A DNA stretch of 64,000 bases from Brassica napus (Eukaryota > Streptophyta > Magnoliopsida > Brassicales > Brassicaceae). Below are positions 36,707 to 47,820 of this stretch, in pieces. Every line of letters begins with the position of its first letter. Within the stretch, counting starts at the first letter, position 1. The position numbers and the translations under genes were made by a program. The notes under the pieces were generated by a model, which did not search any database, was not told where the DNA came from, and saw only the letters and a list, made by a program, of their open reading frames with translations. Location of the stretch: assembly GCF_020379485.1 (NCBI RefSeq), contig NC_063447.1:54115452-54179451 (forward strand). Direction: 5' to 3'.

Positions 36707-37200
36707 GCAAATCTCTCATCAATCACGTTTTAAAAATATTTTTATTTTTCAATTCCACAAACTTAAAATGTTAAATACCGACATAAATCAAAGAAATTGT
36801 ATCGACTTTCCCGACAACGGAAAAATAGGAGTTGACGACATAACAATTTACTCAGAATCAGACAAAACTTATATTCAAGGCTCAATTCTTTTGAAGCCCA
36901 AACATTTTAAAATCTAATTTTTATTTATTTATACAAATTGGGCTATAAAACTATACCAAATTCTATTTTTTGATCGTCCTATTTTAGATTTTTCGTCTAC
37001 CACAAATCATTTTTTCACAAAGTCCAGTAAAATTTTTTAAAGATAAATAATTTTATAACTATATAATTTTCTAAATTTCTAGAGTTACTAATTTCTTAAA
37101 TAGAGTTTATTACAATTCTATATTTTGAAATTAATTTTGGGTAATATAAGCAAAATAATTTGATTTATTGTTCGTATAAATTGTTAAACAATTTAAATCT

Positions 37201-37549
37201 TGTTGTAATTAGAGAGTTTAGAGACTGAATATTTCTGTGTTATTATTAATGATCAATGGGGTTCCTTTATATAAGGATTACAAGATGAAGATAAATGGAA
37301 AGTATCCAAAACCTAAACTCACTAGGATTAGGAAAACTACTAATACATAATAATGGAAAGATTACATCTACTAGGAAAAGAAAAAGGGTTTCCTTTTCTC
37401 CAGCTTTGTGACCGCCTCTCTCTCTCCTGAAGTCGCCTCTCTCTCTCTCTCTCCTCTCTCTAGGGCTTTGGCCATCTCTCCATCTTCTAGGTATTGGCCG
37501 GTCTTGGACCGAGCCTGGTTAATGGCAATCCACTCCATGATTTATAACA
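37201..37549 (-). repeat. 3' LTR of the Copia element
   Basis: 349 bases. Compared by eye with the other LTR there are roughly 15-20 differences, including a CT-microsatellite length change, so the insertion is not very recent. It carries a TATA-like motif (cttatataaagg) on the minus strand. Confidence 0.85.
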
Positions 37550-39209
37550 CTTCCCCTTGGATGTCATAACCATACAGGATTTGTAGTACGCTTCATATTT
37601 CCTCATTAAAACCTTATCAGGAAAATCCAGTGGGACAAAACCATGATGAAGGAAAAAGAGTACAACACGCACTACTCCCCCTGATTTGAACCTCAGTGTA
37701 GGTTTCTACATTCTACGCATCTTGGTGCGTGATCTTTCCTATATGTATAGGATGGGAGTAATCGGCCAGTTTCATTACTGAACCGTAATTAGACCACTTC
37801 GACTTCTCAGGTTGTTTCTCATGTACTTTGACATTAAGTGTCCCGGTAAAGCATGTGTGCTAAACAATGTCAACCATATTGTTCTCAGGGATCACTATTG
37901 GGTCTTTGCAAATCATGTTTGCATGTGTCCATAGTCTAGACGTGATCGTATACTGCCAAAATCTTTACTTCGGCAATTTATGGTTACCATTCGACTATGT
38001 ATTAATCTGGTCGATCCATGTTCAGATCATAGACCTTGTCTATACATGTCCACTACTTGTCTCATGAGTGTTCAAGATCAATGATCTTTGCTGTGAGTTT
38101 ATAATCTCTTATTATGGCTCTGCGGCCGAACACTCTCATGGATGTGGTCATCGATTTCTTTACCTTAGACAGTACCATATCTATCTCGGACATTGTAGTC
38201 TCTTATCCATCTCTTGATGGTGTCTCATGACCTCTATTGCTGTGGATTATATCACACACTGAAATATATATGATTAGGTCATAGATCTCGGCTCTCACAA
38301 GCTTATAGACTACAATACATTTGTATCCGGTTGATCTTTTGTCTCTACTGGCCCGTGATCAAGAAGAAGGGCCAGATGTTTTTTCGTCTTAAAAGCCGGA
38401 CGTCCTTAGACGGACAGAGTCGGACATCTTTAGTTTGAAGGGCCGGGGCCGGACGCTTTTGGTCGGACACCCACATAGATTTATTCTATGCCTACTAACC
38501 TCTTTTAGGTTTAGTATAATCACAAGGAATTTCAAATGTATTGACTGTATTGGATTGTCTTTTATACAACTCCAAGATCAATGATCATGCGTGATCAATT
38601 TCTTTTACATACTATATGCAGCTGCTTTATGTTTCAGTCCATGAATCAGCTTAGGAACGAAGCTGTTCTTTCATCTTATCCAGTGATCCATATGCTGCTT
38701 ACTACATCATTTGTATCTAATTTCTTTCTTATGACCAAACCATTTTCAATTTCGAAAATTCTGTAGCAGCAACCACCACGTAGGAGTTTATCTCCTTATA
38801 ATATGTTCCTTTGATCTCTGTGAGTACCTTGTGTAACAAGCTATAATCGAATGCTGTTATTAGGAAAACATGAACACTCTAGACCTTGTGATCATGTGTC
38901 TTTTCTCACGGTTTCTTTATCTCACAAGATCCATCTATTTCACTGGTTGATCAGATGGCGTTTATGTATATGTATATGGCCAATACGCCCATCTCTCTTT
39001 TAGATACTTTGAACCTCCACGTTTTATCTTTCTGATCTCTATGATCTTATGATTGTATGAGTACTCATTCGTGGGTTCATGATCCTCGTTCATCTCTTTA
39101 TGTTCAAGTGCTATAACTTTATGTATCTTTATACAAATGTGTGTGTGTGTCGACACTTTCATGTGGTTCCATTATGTTCCAGACATGATCCAATGGATTT
39201 GAGATCTTA

Positions 39210-40232
39210 TTATCCAGGACCTTTATTACCTATGTCGGAATCATTATCGGCCTCATATCCGGAATTGTGAACCATGTGAGCCTCCGGGTTCTTGTTCTTC
39301 AGACTTTCTTGGTAGAGCTCACATAAGTGCTTAGGGGTTCTACAGTTCTTGGCCCAATGGTTTCCCATTCCACATCTGTGACAAACGGATTTGGTCGAGT
39401 AAGACGGTTTGAATATGCCGCCTCGACCACAGCCATAACTACCTCGGCCACGACCATAATTGGAACCACGACCACGGTTATTGTGGTTTCCTTTCCGGCC
39501 AGTCGAGTAGTTGTCTCGGCTGTTCGAGTAATTGTCAATGCCACGCCCCTTGTAACCACCACGGCCATTGCCATGTGATCTCTTATTGTTTTGGACGTAA
39601 TTGCACTCGTTGGGTTCTTTCTTTTCAACCTCATTAGCTTCCGGTAATGGTGCTGTTCCAACAGGTCTAGCTTCACTGTTCTTCATCAAGAGCTCATTGT
39701 TTGCCTCGGCCAGAAGCAGGCACGAGATCAGATCAGTATATGTGGCGAAGCCTTTCATTATGTACTGCTGTTGCAGTATCACATTCGATGAATGGAATGT
39801 AGAGTAAGTCTTCTCAAGTAACTCTTCTTCGGTTACTACTTCACCACAAAGTCTCAGCATCGAGACCGTCTTATATAAGACTGAACTGTACTCATCCACC
39901 GACTTATAGTCCAAGAATCTAAGATTCTTCCAGTCGTTTCTAGCCTTTGGAAGTAACACCGTTTTCTGGTGATCATATATATGCTGTAAAGCATCCCAAA
40001 GTTTTAGTGGATTTTCCATCGTGATGTACTGATCTTTTAGACATTCAATGAGGTGATGGCGCATAATACTTATAGCCATGTACCGATTCTTATTGGTCTC
40101 ATTGTTGCCCTTGATGATAGTATCACCAAGTCCCTTTGACCTTAGACTGATCTTTGTATCTAGCGCCCACTGCAAGTAGTTATCTCCGGAGAGATTAAGG
40201 GCTGCATAGTATCTGTTTGAGATTTTCGACAT
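39210..40232 (-). CDS. Copia gag polyprotein
   Basis: A 340-residue ORF, MSKISNRYYAALNLSGDNYL onward, forms the capsid/nucleocapsid of the retrotransposon particle. It has a gag region of the UBN2 type (WALDTKISLRSKGLG, LWDALQHIYDHQKTVLLPKA, then KNLRFLDYKSVDEY). A Gly/Arg-rich RNA-binding stretch follows (RGRGSNYGRGRGSYGCGRGG), then one CCHC zinc knuckle, CHRCGMGNHWAKNC. The frame is intact although the element has no pol, which suggests selection on gag or recent activity in trans. It ends at a normal stop before decayed sequence rather than running on into a protease. Confidence 0.85.
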   Translation of the reverse strand: MSKISNRYYAALNLSGDNYLQWALDTKISLRSKGLGDTIIKGNNETNKNRYMAISIMRHHLIECLKDQYITMENPLKLWDALQHIYDHQKTVLLPKARNDWKNLRFLDYKSVDEYSSVLYKTVSMLRLCGEVVTEEELLEKTYSTFHSSNVILQQQYIMKGFATYTDLISCLLLAEANNELLMKNSEARPVGTAPLPEANEVEKKEPNECNYVQNNKRSHGNGRGGYKGRGIDNYSNSRDNYSTGRKGNHNNRGRGSNYGRGRGSYGCGRGGIFKPSYSTKSVCHRCGMGNHWAKNCRTPKHLCELYQESLKNKNPEAHMVHNSGYEADNDSDIGNKGPG

Positions 40233-41568
40233 CTAAATCACATCATCATTCAAAATTAAGTCTCACAATGTCATCATGTGGCCGCAAGATAATCAACAAG
40301 CTCGGCCACAAACATGTCTTACGCATTTATGAAAATCAAGCAATCTAATCGACCATGGTGCGAAACAATCACCAAGCCACACGGCTATGTAGACTTAATG
40401 CAAACGGTTTCAAGATTTTATAAACTACATGCTGCTCGATTCCTTTTAAACAGTATGAATGCAATCCATATTCAGATTCATATGTATGCAAATAATCTTA
40501 ATCAATTATAGGGTTTCGGTTCAAACATTAGTAGGATTCGATTTTAATATTAAGGTTTCAAGGCCTTTAGGAATATAAATCGATATTAAGTGTTTTTAAA
40601 CATTTAAACATTCAAGCAATGCCTTACGGCCAAGATGAGCCACACGTCCACGAGATGATATAATCAAGGGCTTATCAAGTTTTTTGTTTAAACAAGTCAA
40701 GCAATTCAGATTCGAGTTTAAACAATCCTAGCAATCTTTCTAGGTGATCAAATAAAACAATCAAGTTTCAAATCAAACAATTAAAACCGATTTTCCAATT
40801 TAGGGTTTTAGGGATTTCGAAACTTTGATCTTTGATCAAGGGAATTTGATTTGAGATTCAAAATCATTAAGACTTTGATTTTAATTGATCAATGGATCAA
40901 TCTCGAATTATGGTTTAGGAGATCAGACTTATTCGAGCTTCGATTTACTCTTTAGGATTTGATCTATTTTTCCTATGGCTTTCATCTTTAGAGTTCGGAT
41001 TTTAGGGTTTCAATCTTTACAAAACAACCAGGTTCGATTCATGTTCTCAGAATTTAGGTTTACCTTTGTTTTGCAGATTGTAGAAACCGGACCTCCAAGA
41101 TGAACAGATGAACCTGGGACGCGGGCTGCGACGCGGACGCGAGCTGCCATCTTCCTATCGAGTTCGCGAGCTGGTTGATTGGGAACTCAAGCTGGTTGTG
41201 ATGTGAACTGGAAACTGAGGTCCTCTAGGATCAGGAACACCTTAGGGCTGTAGCTGATCGGATGCTGACGAGCTGGAACACAAGCAAGAACAATTTAGGG
41301 TTCTTCTGGGTTAGGGTTCCAAAAGACTAAGACGGCGCCGCGTATTGTTTCTGCGAGTGAGGGCGCGTCTGAGATCTGACCGACGAACGGTTTGCGGGGA
41401 TGAATTTTTCTTGTCAAGAGCTTCAAGATGATATGTGGCTCGTCATCTGGTTCCTCAGGGTTGGAGAGATCGATCGATTTTAAGTTGCGCCTGGTTTAGG
41501 GTTTATGTGTGACGGATTTTAGGTTAGGTTTTGTCTCAGGGTTTTGGGAGTCTATCGTGCTGATAACG

Positions 41569-41915
41569 TATTGTAATTAGAGAGTTTAGAGACTGAATAT
41601 TTTTGTGTTATTATTAATGATCAAGGGGGTTCCTTTATATAAAGATTACAAGATGAAGATAAATGGAAAGTATCTAAAACCTAAACTCACTAGGATTAGA
41701 AAAACTACTAATACATAATAATGGAAAGATTACATCTACTAGGAAAAGAAAAAGGGTATCTTTTTCTCCAAGCTTTGTGGCTGCCTCTCTCTCTCCTGAA
41801 GTCGGCTCTCTCTCTCTCCTCTCTCTAGGGCTTCGGCCATCTCTCCATCTTCTAGGTATTGGGCCGGTCTTGGACCAAACCTGGTTAATGGCAATCCACT
41901 CCATGATTTATAACA
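41569..41915 (-). repeat. 5' LTR of the Copia element
   Basis: 347 bases; on the minus strand it begins TGTTATAAATC and ends ..TTACAATA (the expected final CA is mutated to TA). It contains CT-rich microsatellites and the same TATA-like motif as its partner. Confidence 0.85.
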
Positions 41916-41952
41916 AATCCAAATTTTATATCTTTTTCATTACACAATTTTA

Positions 41953-42396
41953 TCTATATACTAATAACTACTTAAGTAAACACTAACCAACTCCATAAAC
42001 CTCAGCTTTTGAATATGAAATTGCTAATACCGCTAATGGTTGATCAAATCATTAGGAACGGGCCCGTCTCAATAATATTATGGGCCCTGGGCTGAGACAA
42101 ATTTGGAGACTTTTTCTTAAAAGATTTTTTTTTTTAGAAGGATCCTAATCTAAGCTTAGAAAATGCAAAAATTGTGATGGGCCCTGTGCAAATGTGCCTT
42201 CTGCACATGCTAGGGTCGAGCCTGATTACGAAGATAAGATATGAAAATATCAACATATTTGAATTCGCCGACAATTCTTATATCAACGTAATCATGATGT
42301 GTGACTCAGAAATTGTTACTCACTAATCGTACACAAAATTAATAACACATCAATAAGATACTCGGCTCCGCGCTTGCGCGGGGTCTATGCCCCTAG
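41953..42396 (+). mobile_element. Junction Helitron, unit A/B
   Basis: 444 bp, beginning TCTATATACTAATAAC and ending with a hairpin (ccgcgcttgcgcgg) and CTAG. The flanking bases are A and T, so it is a complete non-autonomous Helitron. It lies exactly between the end of one unit ('ttacacaatttta') and the start of the next ('taaagagaatagg'). No ORF. Confidence 0.85.
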
Positions 42397-42895
42397 TAAA
42401 GAGAATAGGATATAGTAGTACAAACAAATTATTGAAAGTTGAATAGTATCCTCATCAGTGTCTACCTAGTTTCTTGATTATTGTGTTTTTTTTTCGTGGG
42501 CATGGAGCCTAAATTCTGAAATTATAATCTGTACTGTGCGCGTTTTTTTCTTCATAATGAATTACACAAACAAACACACAATTAATGTGTCTATTTGCGA
42601 GTCTCCAAATATACTATTGTAGGCAATGATGAGGAGATTATGCTTCTGTCTACCAAAGGCTAATAAAACTAAGATAAATAAGTTCTAAGTTTATCATCCA
42701 CAACACACACACATACACACACACACACAAAACAAACGGCTGATAAAAAAGGTTGCATATAATTATCACAGGATTGATAAACACCCGAAGATCTTCTTAG
42801 TTTCTTGAGAGAGAAATTTATTACATCAACATCCTCTCCTTCTCAAAGGAGCCCTTCTCCTCTCCATCCTGATCATGGCCGTGGTGATCTTCTTA

Positions 42896-44150
42896 TTACG
42901 AGGCCTTGAAAGCCTGCTCCCTCCTCGCCTTGACCCTCTCCCTCCTCTCCTTGACCCTCCACTCAGTCATATAATCATCGCGCTTCTTATTGATCTCGCG
43001 GGCGAACTCAAGAAAAGGAGCTGCATATATAAACAATAAAGGCGAATTAATGAGAAGATTAAGTAACCTTAGAAAATAAAGAATCAAGAAAAACATTTGA
43101 TGTACCTGGGATAGAATAGCCAACCGTAGGTTCATCACCGGGGGCAAGGCGAGGGTTACTTATGGCGGTGGCTAAGAGCATAGTAGTTATTTTGAATCCG
43201 CCCACTTTACTTCCATTAAGATCCATAGCACTAGCTTCATCTTCTTTTTTGGAAAAATAGATATTAGTACACTCGTCGGGAGTACAAACGAAAACATGTG
43301 TTATCACTCCACAAGAAGAGAAATGTTCTGTCAAAATGCTCTTGACTTGATCTTCAGGAAGGGAAGTGTCATAACCCAAAACGGCAATGCCATACCAACT
43401 GCAGCAATTTGTTGCATGTCAATAATCAACAACACAAAACAAACATTTTTTAACAAAATGAAAACAAAAAGAGTATCAACTTACAATCTTTCGTCATTGG
43501 CTAGGTCAGAATACAGAGATCTATGATAACGTAATGACACCTAGTAATCCAGGTCTTCTTCCCGGGGTGCAAACTTAACAAGGGCCTTCCAATTTCCAAT
43601 GTCACTTCCATTAAGTTGCAACGCTCTCTCTTTTGCGAGATGTCCATGATAATTAACAAAAGCACGACTGTAACAAAGAACAATTATTATTATTTTTTAG
43701 CTCACAAAGCACAATAATATATTGTGTCACAAATATTAAGACACTAACCTTTCTAAAATAGGGTCTGTGGGAACCTCAACGCTAATGAGGTCGCCACATG
43801 ATTTGAAGTGATTAATCAGTTCACTCTTGATTTCATCCGTAGGACGGCCATGGCTGAATCCTTCAACAGATATCCTAACCCTAATTCGCAGGAGATACAA
43901 AAAGAAATAAAAATTATTAACACATACAAATATTTTCTTACAAAATAAATAAAGCATCAATTACCTAGAACTGATGTAATTGAATTTTTCCTTAGCAGCA
44001 GGCTACTATCGAACGGTTCCTAAAATACAACATATGTAATCAGATATTTTTCTTAATTTCCGAATATAACAAACCTTTAATGGAGAAAAGAGATCCGAGT
44101 AAGAAGAAGATTACCTTGGGGGCGGATCGCTTGCGAGAGTACGTGTCCAT
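42896..44150 (-). pseudogene. Two-RRM protein, gene 1 of unit B (broken)
   Basis: Exons 44115-44150, 43965-44019, 43749-43880, 43485-43667, 43106-43398, 42896-43020 match unit A gene 1. Exon 2 is 55 nt instead of 56 (ggctactatc against ggctcactatc), a frameshift near 44004. Exon 4 also has a TAG at 43541-43543, where unit A has CAG (Gln). Exon 6 has one fewer RRE-rich repeat than unit A. Unit C has the same two lesions, so they predate the B/C duplication. Confidence 0.85.
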
Positions 44151-44313
44151 CGAGATCTTGTTATTATAACCTAGGCTGCCGCTTTGCGATATCTTTTCAG
44201 ATTTTAGGGATTAAGACAAGATGGCGAAGGAGGAAGGTACTTATAGTCGTCTGGTTTGGCCCATAGGTCGGTCTTTCCCATTTCCTTTTTTCTAATATAT
44301 ATCTACTGATTGG

Positions 44314-44566
44314 GATTCCAAATTTAGTGAAGCAAATTAAAGTTGGTTCTAGCTCATTTTTAAATTTCATTCACACAACAATCAGTCAGCAAAATTTCAT
44401 ATACTCGTCTGATTGGTTCTGACCGCAACCGAACTCTTAGATCAAAATAGTTTGTTGACTTCTTGTTTATTCTCCACCAAACTACTAAAGATCTTTTACT
44501 CATTAACGAATATAAAGCACTTTACCAAGAACAGGAGCAGAGAGAGAGAAGGTGGGCTTGGTATAT
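44314..44566 (-). pseudogene. PSBW intron fragment, unit B (deleted)
   Basis: Same fragment as in units A and C, but with 97 bases missing at 'gaatataaagc|actttaccaa'. No coding capacity. Confidence 0.75.
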
Positions 44567-44853
44567 ATGTCTAATTTGTAAAACATCTGTACTGTGCGCG
44601 TTTATTACTTCATTATGAATTAATTACACAGACAAACACACTGTTAATGAGTCTATTTGCGAGTTTCGAAGGATACGATTATGCTTTCTGTCTACCAAAC
44701 CAAATAGGCAAATAATAGTAAGATAAGTTTTAAGTTTATCATCCACAAAACAAACGGAAGGTTGCATAGTATTATCACATGATTGATAAACACCAAAGAG
44801 CTTCTAATTAGTCTCTTGAGAGAGAAATTCATTACATCAACATCCGCTCCTTC

Positions 44854-46190
44854 TCAAAAGGACTGTGACCCCTCTCCCTCCTTGGCCCTGGCCTTCTGCG
44901 TCATAAGAGCCCAGGCCTTCTGCTTCTTAAGAGCCCTGGCCTTCTGCTTCTTAAGAGCCCTGGCCCTCTGCTTCTTAAGAGCACTGAGCTTCTTTGTCAT
45001 CGCATTGAGCCTCCACTCAGTCATATAAAAATCCATCTTCTCCTGGATCTCGTCGGCAAACTCAAGCATTTGAGCTACAGAAACAATAAAAGACGAATTG
45101 ATGAGAAGATTAATGAACCTTGAAAGTAAAGAATCAAGAAAAACGTGTTATGCACCTGGGGGACAAGAGCCACAATGAGTTTCACCGGGGGGATGGGGAG
45201 GGTTACTTCTGGCTGTTGTGGGTACGAGCATAGTATTTATTTTGAATCCGTCGACTTGACTTCCATCAAGATTCATGGCACTAGTTTCTCCTTCTTCTTC
45301 GGAAAAATAGATACTAGTCATCTTGTCGAGGAGATCAACGTCAACATGTATTATAACTCCACAAGAAGAGAAATGTGCAGTCAAAGCCTCCTCGACTTCA
45401 TCTTTAAGAAGGGAGGGGTCATACCCCACAACGCAAATGCCAAACCTACTGCAGAAATTTGTTGCATGTTATCAACATGCACAACATTTTTACAGGATGC
45501 AAAAGAAAACAAAAAAAGAGTATCAACTTACAATCTTTTGTCATTTAGTAGCTCATTTATAACAGAATGTTTATATTCTGATTCCGCCTGGTATTCCTCA
45601 TCTTCTTCCTCGGGTGCAAACTTAACAAGGGCATTCCAACCTCCCATGTCACTTCCATTAAGTTGCAGCGCTTTCTCTTTTGCGCCATCTCCAAAAATAG
45701 TAACAAAAGCACGACTGCAACAAAGAACAATTAATTTTCAATTAGCACACAACACAAATATTATATTATTATGTCACAAATATTAAGAGACACAAACCTG
45801 TCCAAAAGAGGCTCTGTGGGGAAATCAACTCTACTAACATGGCCACATGATTTGAAGTGATTAACCAATTTAATCCTCATTTCATTCTCAGTGTCCTTAT
45901 GAAATCTGTATCCTTCAACAGATATCCTAACCCTAATTCGCAGGAGATGCAAAGAAAAAAATATCAACACATACAAATATCTTCTCACAAAATAAATAAA
46001 TAAAGCATCAATCAATTACCACGGATCGATGGCTTCATCCTTAGCAGCAGCCTCACTATCGAAAGGTGCCTAAAATACAACATACAATTTTTCTTAATTT
46101 CCGATTAACAAAAGAGATCTGAGTAAGAAGAATTCATAATGAGAAGAAGATTACCTTGTGGGCGATTACCCTGCTAGAGTACGTGTCCAT
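44854..46190 (-). CDS. Two-RRM nucleolin-like protein, gene 2 of unit B (intact)
   Basis: Exons 46155-46190, 46020-46069, 45798-45932, 45532-45714, 45156-45448, 44854-45074, total 918 nt (305 residues), all phases consistent. It starts MDTYSSRVIAHK. RRM1 is split over exons 3 and 4 (VRISVEGYRFHKDTENEMRI, then AKEKALQLNGSDMGGWNALV and an acidic EEEDEE). RRM2 is in exon 5 (GICVVGYDPSLLKDEVEEAL, then TSIYFSEEEGETSAMNLDGS). Exon 6 encodes LEFADEIQEKMDFYMTEWRL and then eight-residue repeats (ALKKQRAR, ALKKQKAR, ALKKQKAW). The predicted role is RNA binding, nuclear by inference. Gene 2 differs from gene 1 mainly in RRM2 and the C-terminal repeat. Confidence 0.75.
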
Positions 46191-46199
46191 CGATATGAT

Positions 46200-46270
46200 T
46201 AGGGGTTTAGAGAAGGAGTAGGAAGGTATTTATAGTCGGCTTATTTTTCTGGTCTGGGCCATAGCCCATA
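46200..46270 (-). promoter_or_regulatory. Promoter of RRM gene 2, unit B
   Basis: On the coding strand: TGGGCT and a reverse TGGGCC (site II elements, 46255-46268), then CTATAAATACC (TATA, about 46226-46235), then a telobox-like 'aaacccctaa' just before the ATG at 46190. The TATA-to-ATG distance is only about 37 bases, so the 5' leader would be very short. Unit C has CTATAAGTACC instead. Confidence 0.55.
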
Positions 46271-47365
46271 GGTCCGTCTTTCCCATTCTTTGGTGTTACT
46301 TGTAAACGACTACGATCTATTTCCTGAGCTAGAGAGTTTTGTGCCTCAGCATAAAGTAATGATTCCATTTCAGCTAATTTGAGAGTATTTCTAGGATCAA
46401 TGTGTAAGTTACTAAATTCTTTATTGTTCCATGCTTTCCAATCAGAGGGTATTAGTTTTTTTTTTTTGAGTTCATAATTGTTTTGTAATATATTTATGAA
46501 CTAAATAAAATGGGTGAATCTCTCAAAATGACCCAGATTTTTATTTTTGACCAAAATAATAATCACATTTTTCTATTAACTAGGTAAATGACAAATTATA
46601 CTTTTAGGGCCGGCCTGGTGTAATTTCAGCGGTTGCGGATACGGTTGTATGCGTTTGCGGACGTGGGTGGTTTTGTTTTTTAAGCATTATTAAGAGACTT
46701 GTACGATTGATACAATATTTTGAAATTAGTGCGTTTGCGGAATACTTATGACATGATAACTATTAAACACATCAATGGTTAAATAATAAATTAACAATAT
46801 TTACATTTTAGGTAATTGTAAAAATATTAAAATTTGTATTATTATAATAAATATTTTGAATCCGAGAATTCTTTTTTTTTGGAATTTTTTTACAATTATT
46901 ATTTTAAATCTTAATTTTATATATATATATATATATATAGATATATATTAATCTTAAACCCCATGCAAATCCAAACCATAGGTATATACTATTAGTTAAC
47001 CTTAGTAGTGTCTTTTACCTCTTTAATAAAACATATTTAGGTCATTTACTCTTGTGTGATATATTTATGATTAAAAAACAACTTTTCTTGCTATCCTAAG
47101 ACCATGTTTATCGGTGGTGCTAAAGGGGATCCTTAATGAAATAAGCCCATTTAATTAAATGTAAAGTAAAAGAAAAAGGAATAATCGATCTTTGATTAGG
47201 CAATTTGGGAACCGAAATTAAAGGGGGTTTTATTACACGTGTAAACATGAAACAACCTCTTTTTTTATTTTCAATTTTATTTTCTCTCATTTTGTCAATC
47301 GTTTCCTCTTCTGTTCTTGTTTTCTCCGCAAGCGATCGACGACTCTATCGAAGCTGTCGACGTCG

Positions 47366-47820
47366 CCTCCGTCTTCTATCCTCTTCGGCGTCAGATCAAC
47401 GATGACAACCCACCACGATCAAGGAGTCTTTCGTTTCTCACGGCGTCACCTCCGTCTTCTATCCTCTTCGGCGTCAGATCAACGATGACAACCCACCACG
47501 ATCGAGGAGTCTCTCGTTACTCACGGCGTCGCCTCTGTCTTCTCTCATCTTCGCCGTCTTAGGAACGGTGGAAACCCACCACGATCGACAACATGCGGAG
47601 ACTTGACGGCGACTCCTCCGTCTTCTGTCGTCTTCGGTCTGAGAGGAACGATGGAGAAGGCGACGACTCTCTCGGTCTACTAACGGTGTCGCCTCTGTCT
47701 TCTCTCATCTTCGCCGTCAGAGGAACGGTGGAAACCAACCACGATCGACGACTCTCTGAGACTTGACGGTGAGTCCTCCGTCTTACGACTTGACGGTGGA
47801 AACCCACCACGATCTATTCA
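47366..47820 (+). repeat. Six 83-bp subterminal tandem repeats of the Harbinger element
   Basis: Units start near 47366, 47449, 47532, 47615, 47692 and 47775 with 'cctc(c/t)gtcttct'. Each contains a 'cccaccacgatc' core. The period is 83 bp, with one 77-bp unit. They are GC-rich compared with the flanks and lie between the terminus and ORF1, where transposase-binding repeats are often found. Confidence 0.85.

Larger units (their letters stand above)
37201..41915 (-). mobile_element. Gag-only Copia LTR element (TR-GAG type)
   Basis: Two direct LTRs (37201-37549 and 41569-41915) enclose about 4.0 kb. On the minus strand the LTR runs TGTTATAAATC...ACAACA. A purine tract (CCAAGGGGAAG) lies next to the left LTR and a likely primer-binding region (ttatcagcacg) follows the right one, so transcription is leftward. 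The flanking pentamers are aatct and aatcc. The only substantial ORF is gag (39210-40232); no integrase, reverse transcriptase or RNase H was recognised. It is inserted at the end of unit A, about 37 bases before the Helitron of unit B; units B and C lack it. Confidence 0.85.
27386..41952. repeat. Array unit A
   Basis: Order along the plus strand: Helitron, RRM gene 1 (intact), PSBW fragment, MULE, RRM gene 2 (frameshifted), AT-rich flank with an empty Harbinger site, inverted RRM scrap, Copia element. It is more diverged from B and C than they are from each other. Confidence 0.85.

Noticed and set aside
45145..45786. 213-residue plus-strand ORF (also at 56156 in unit C)
   Set aside because: It is antisense to RRM gene 2 exons 4 and 5 and crosses their splice sites.
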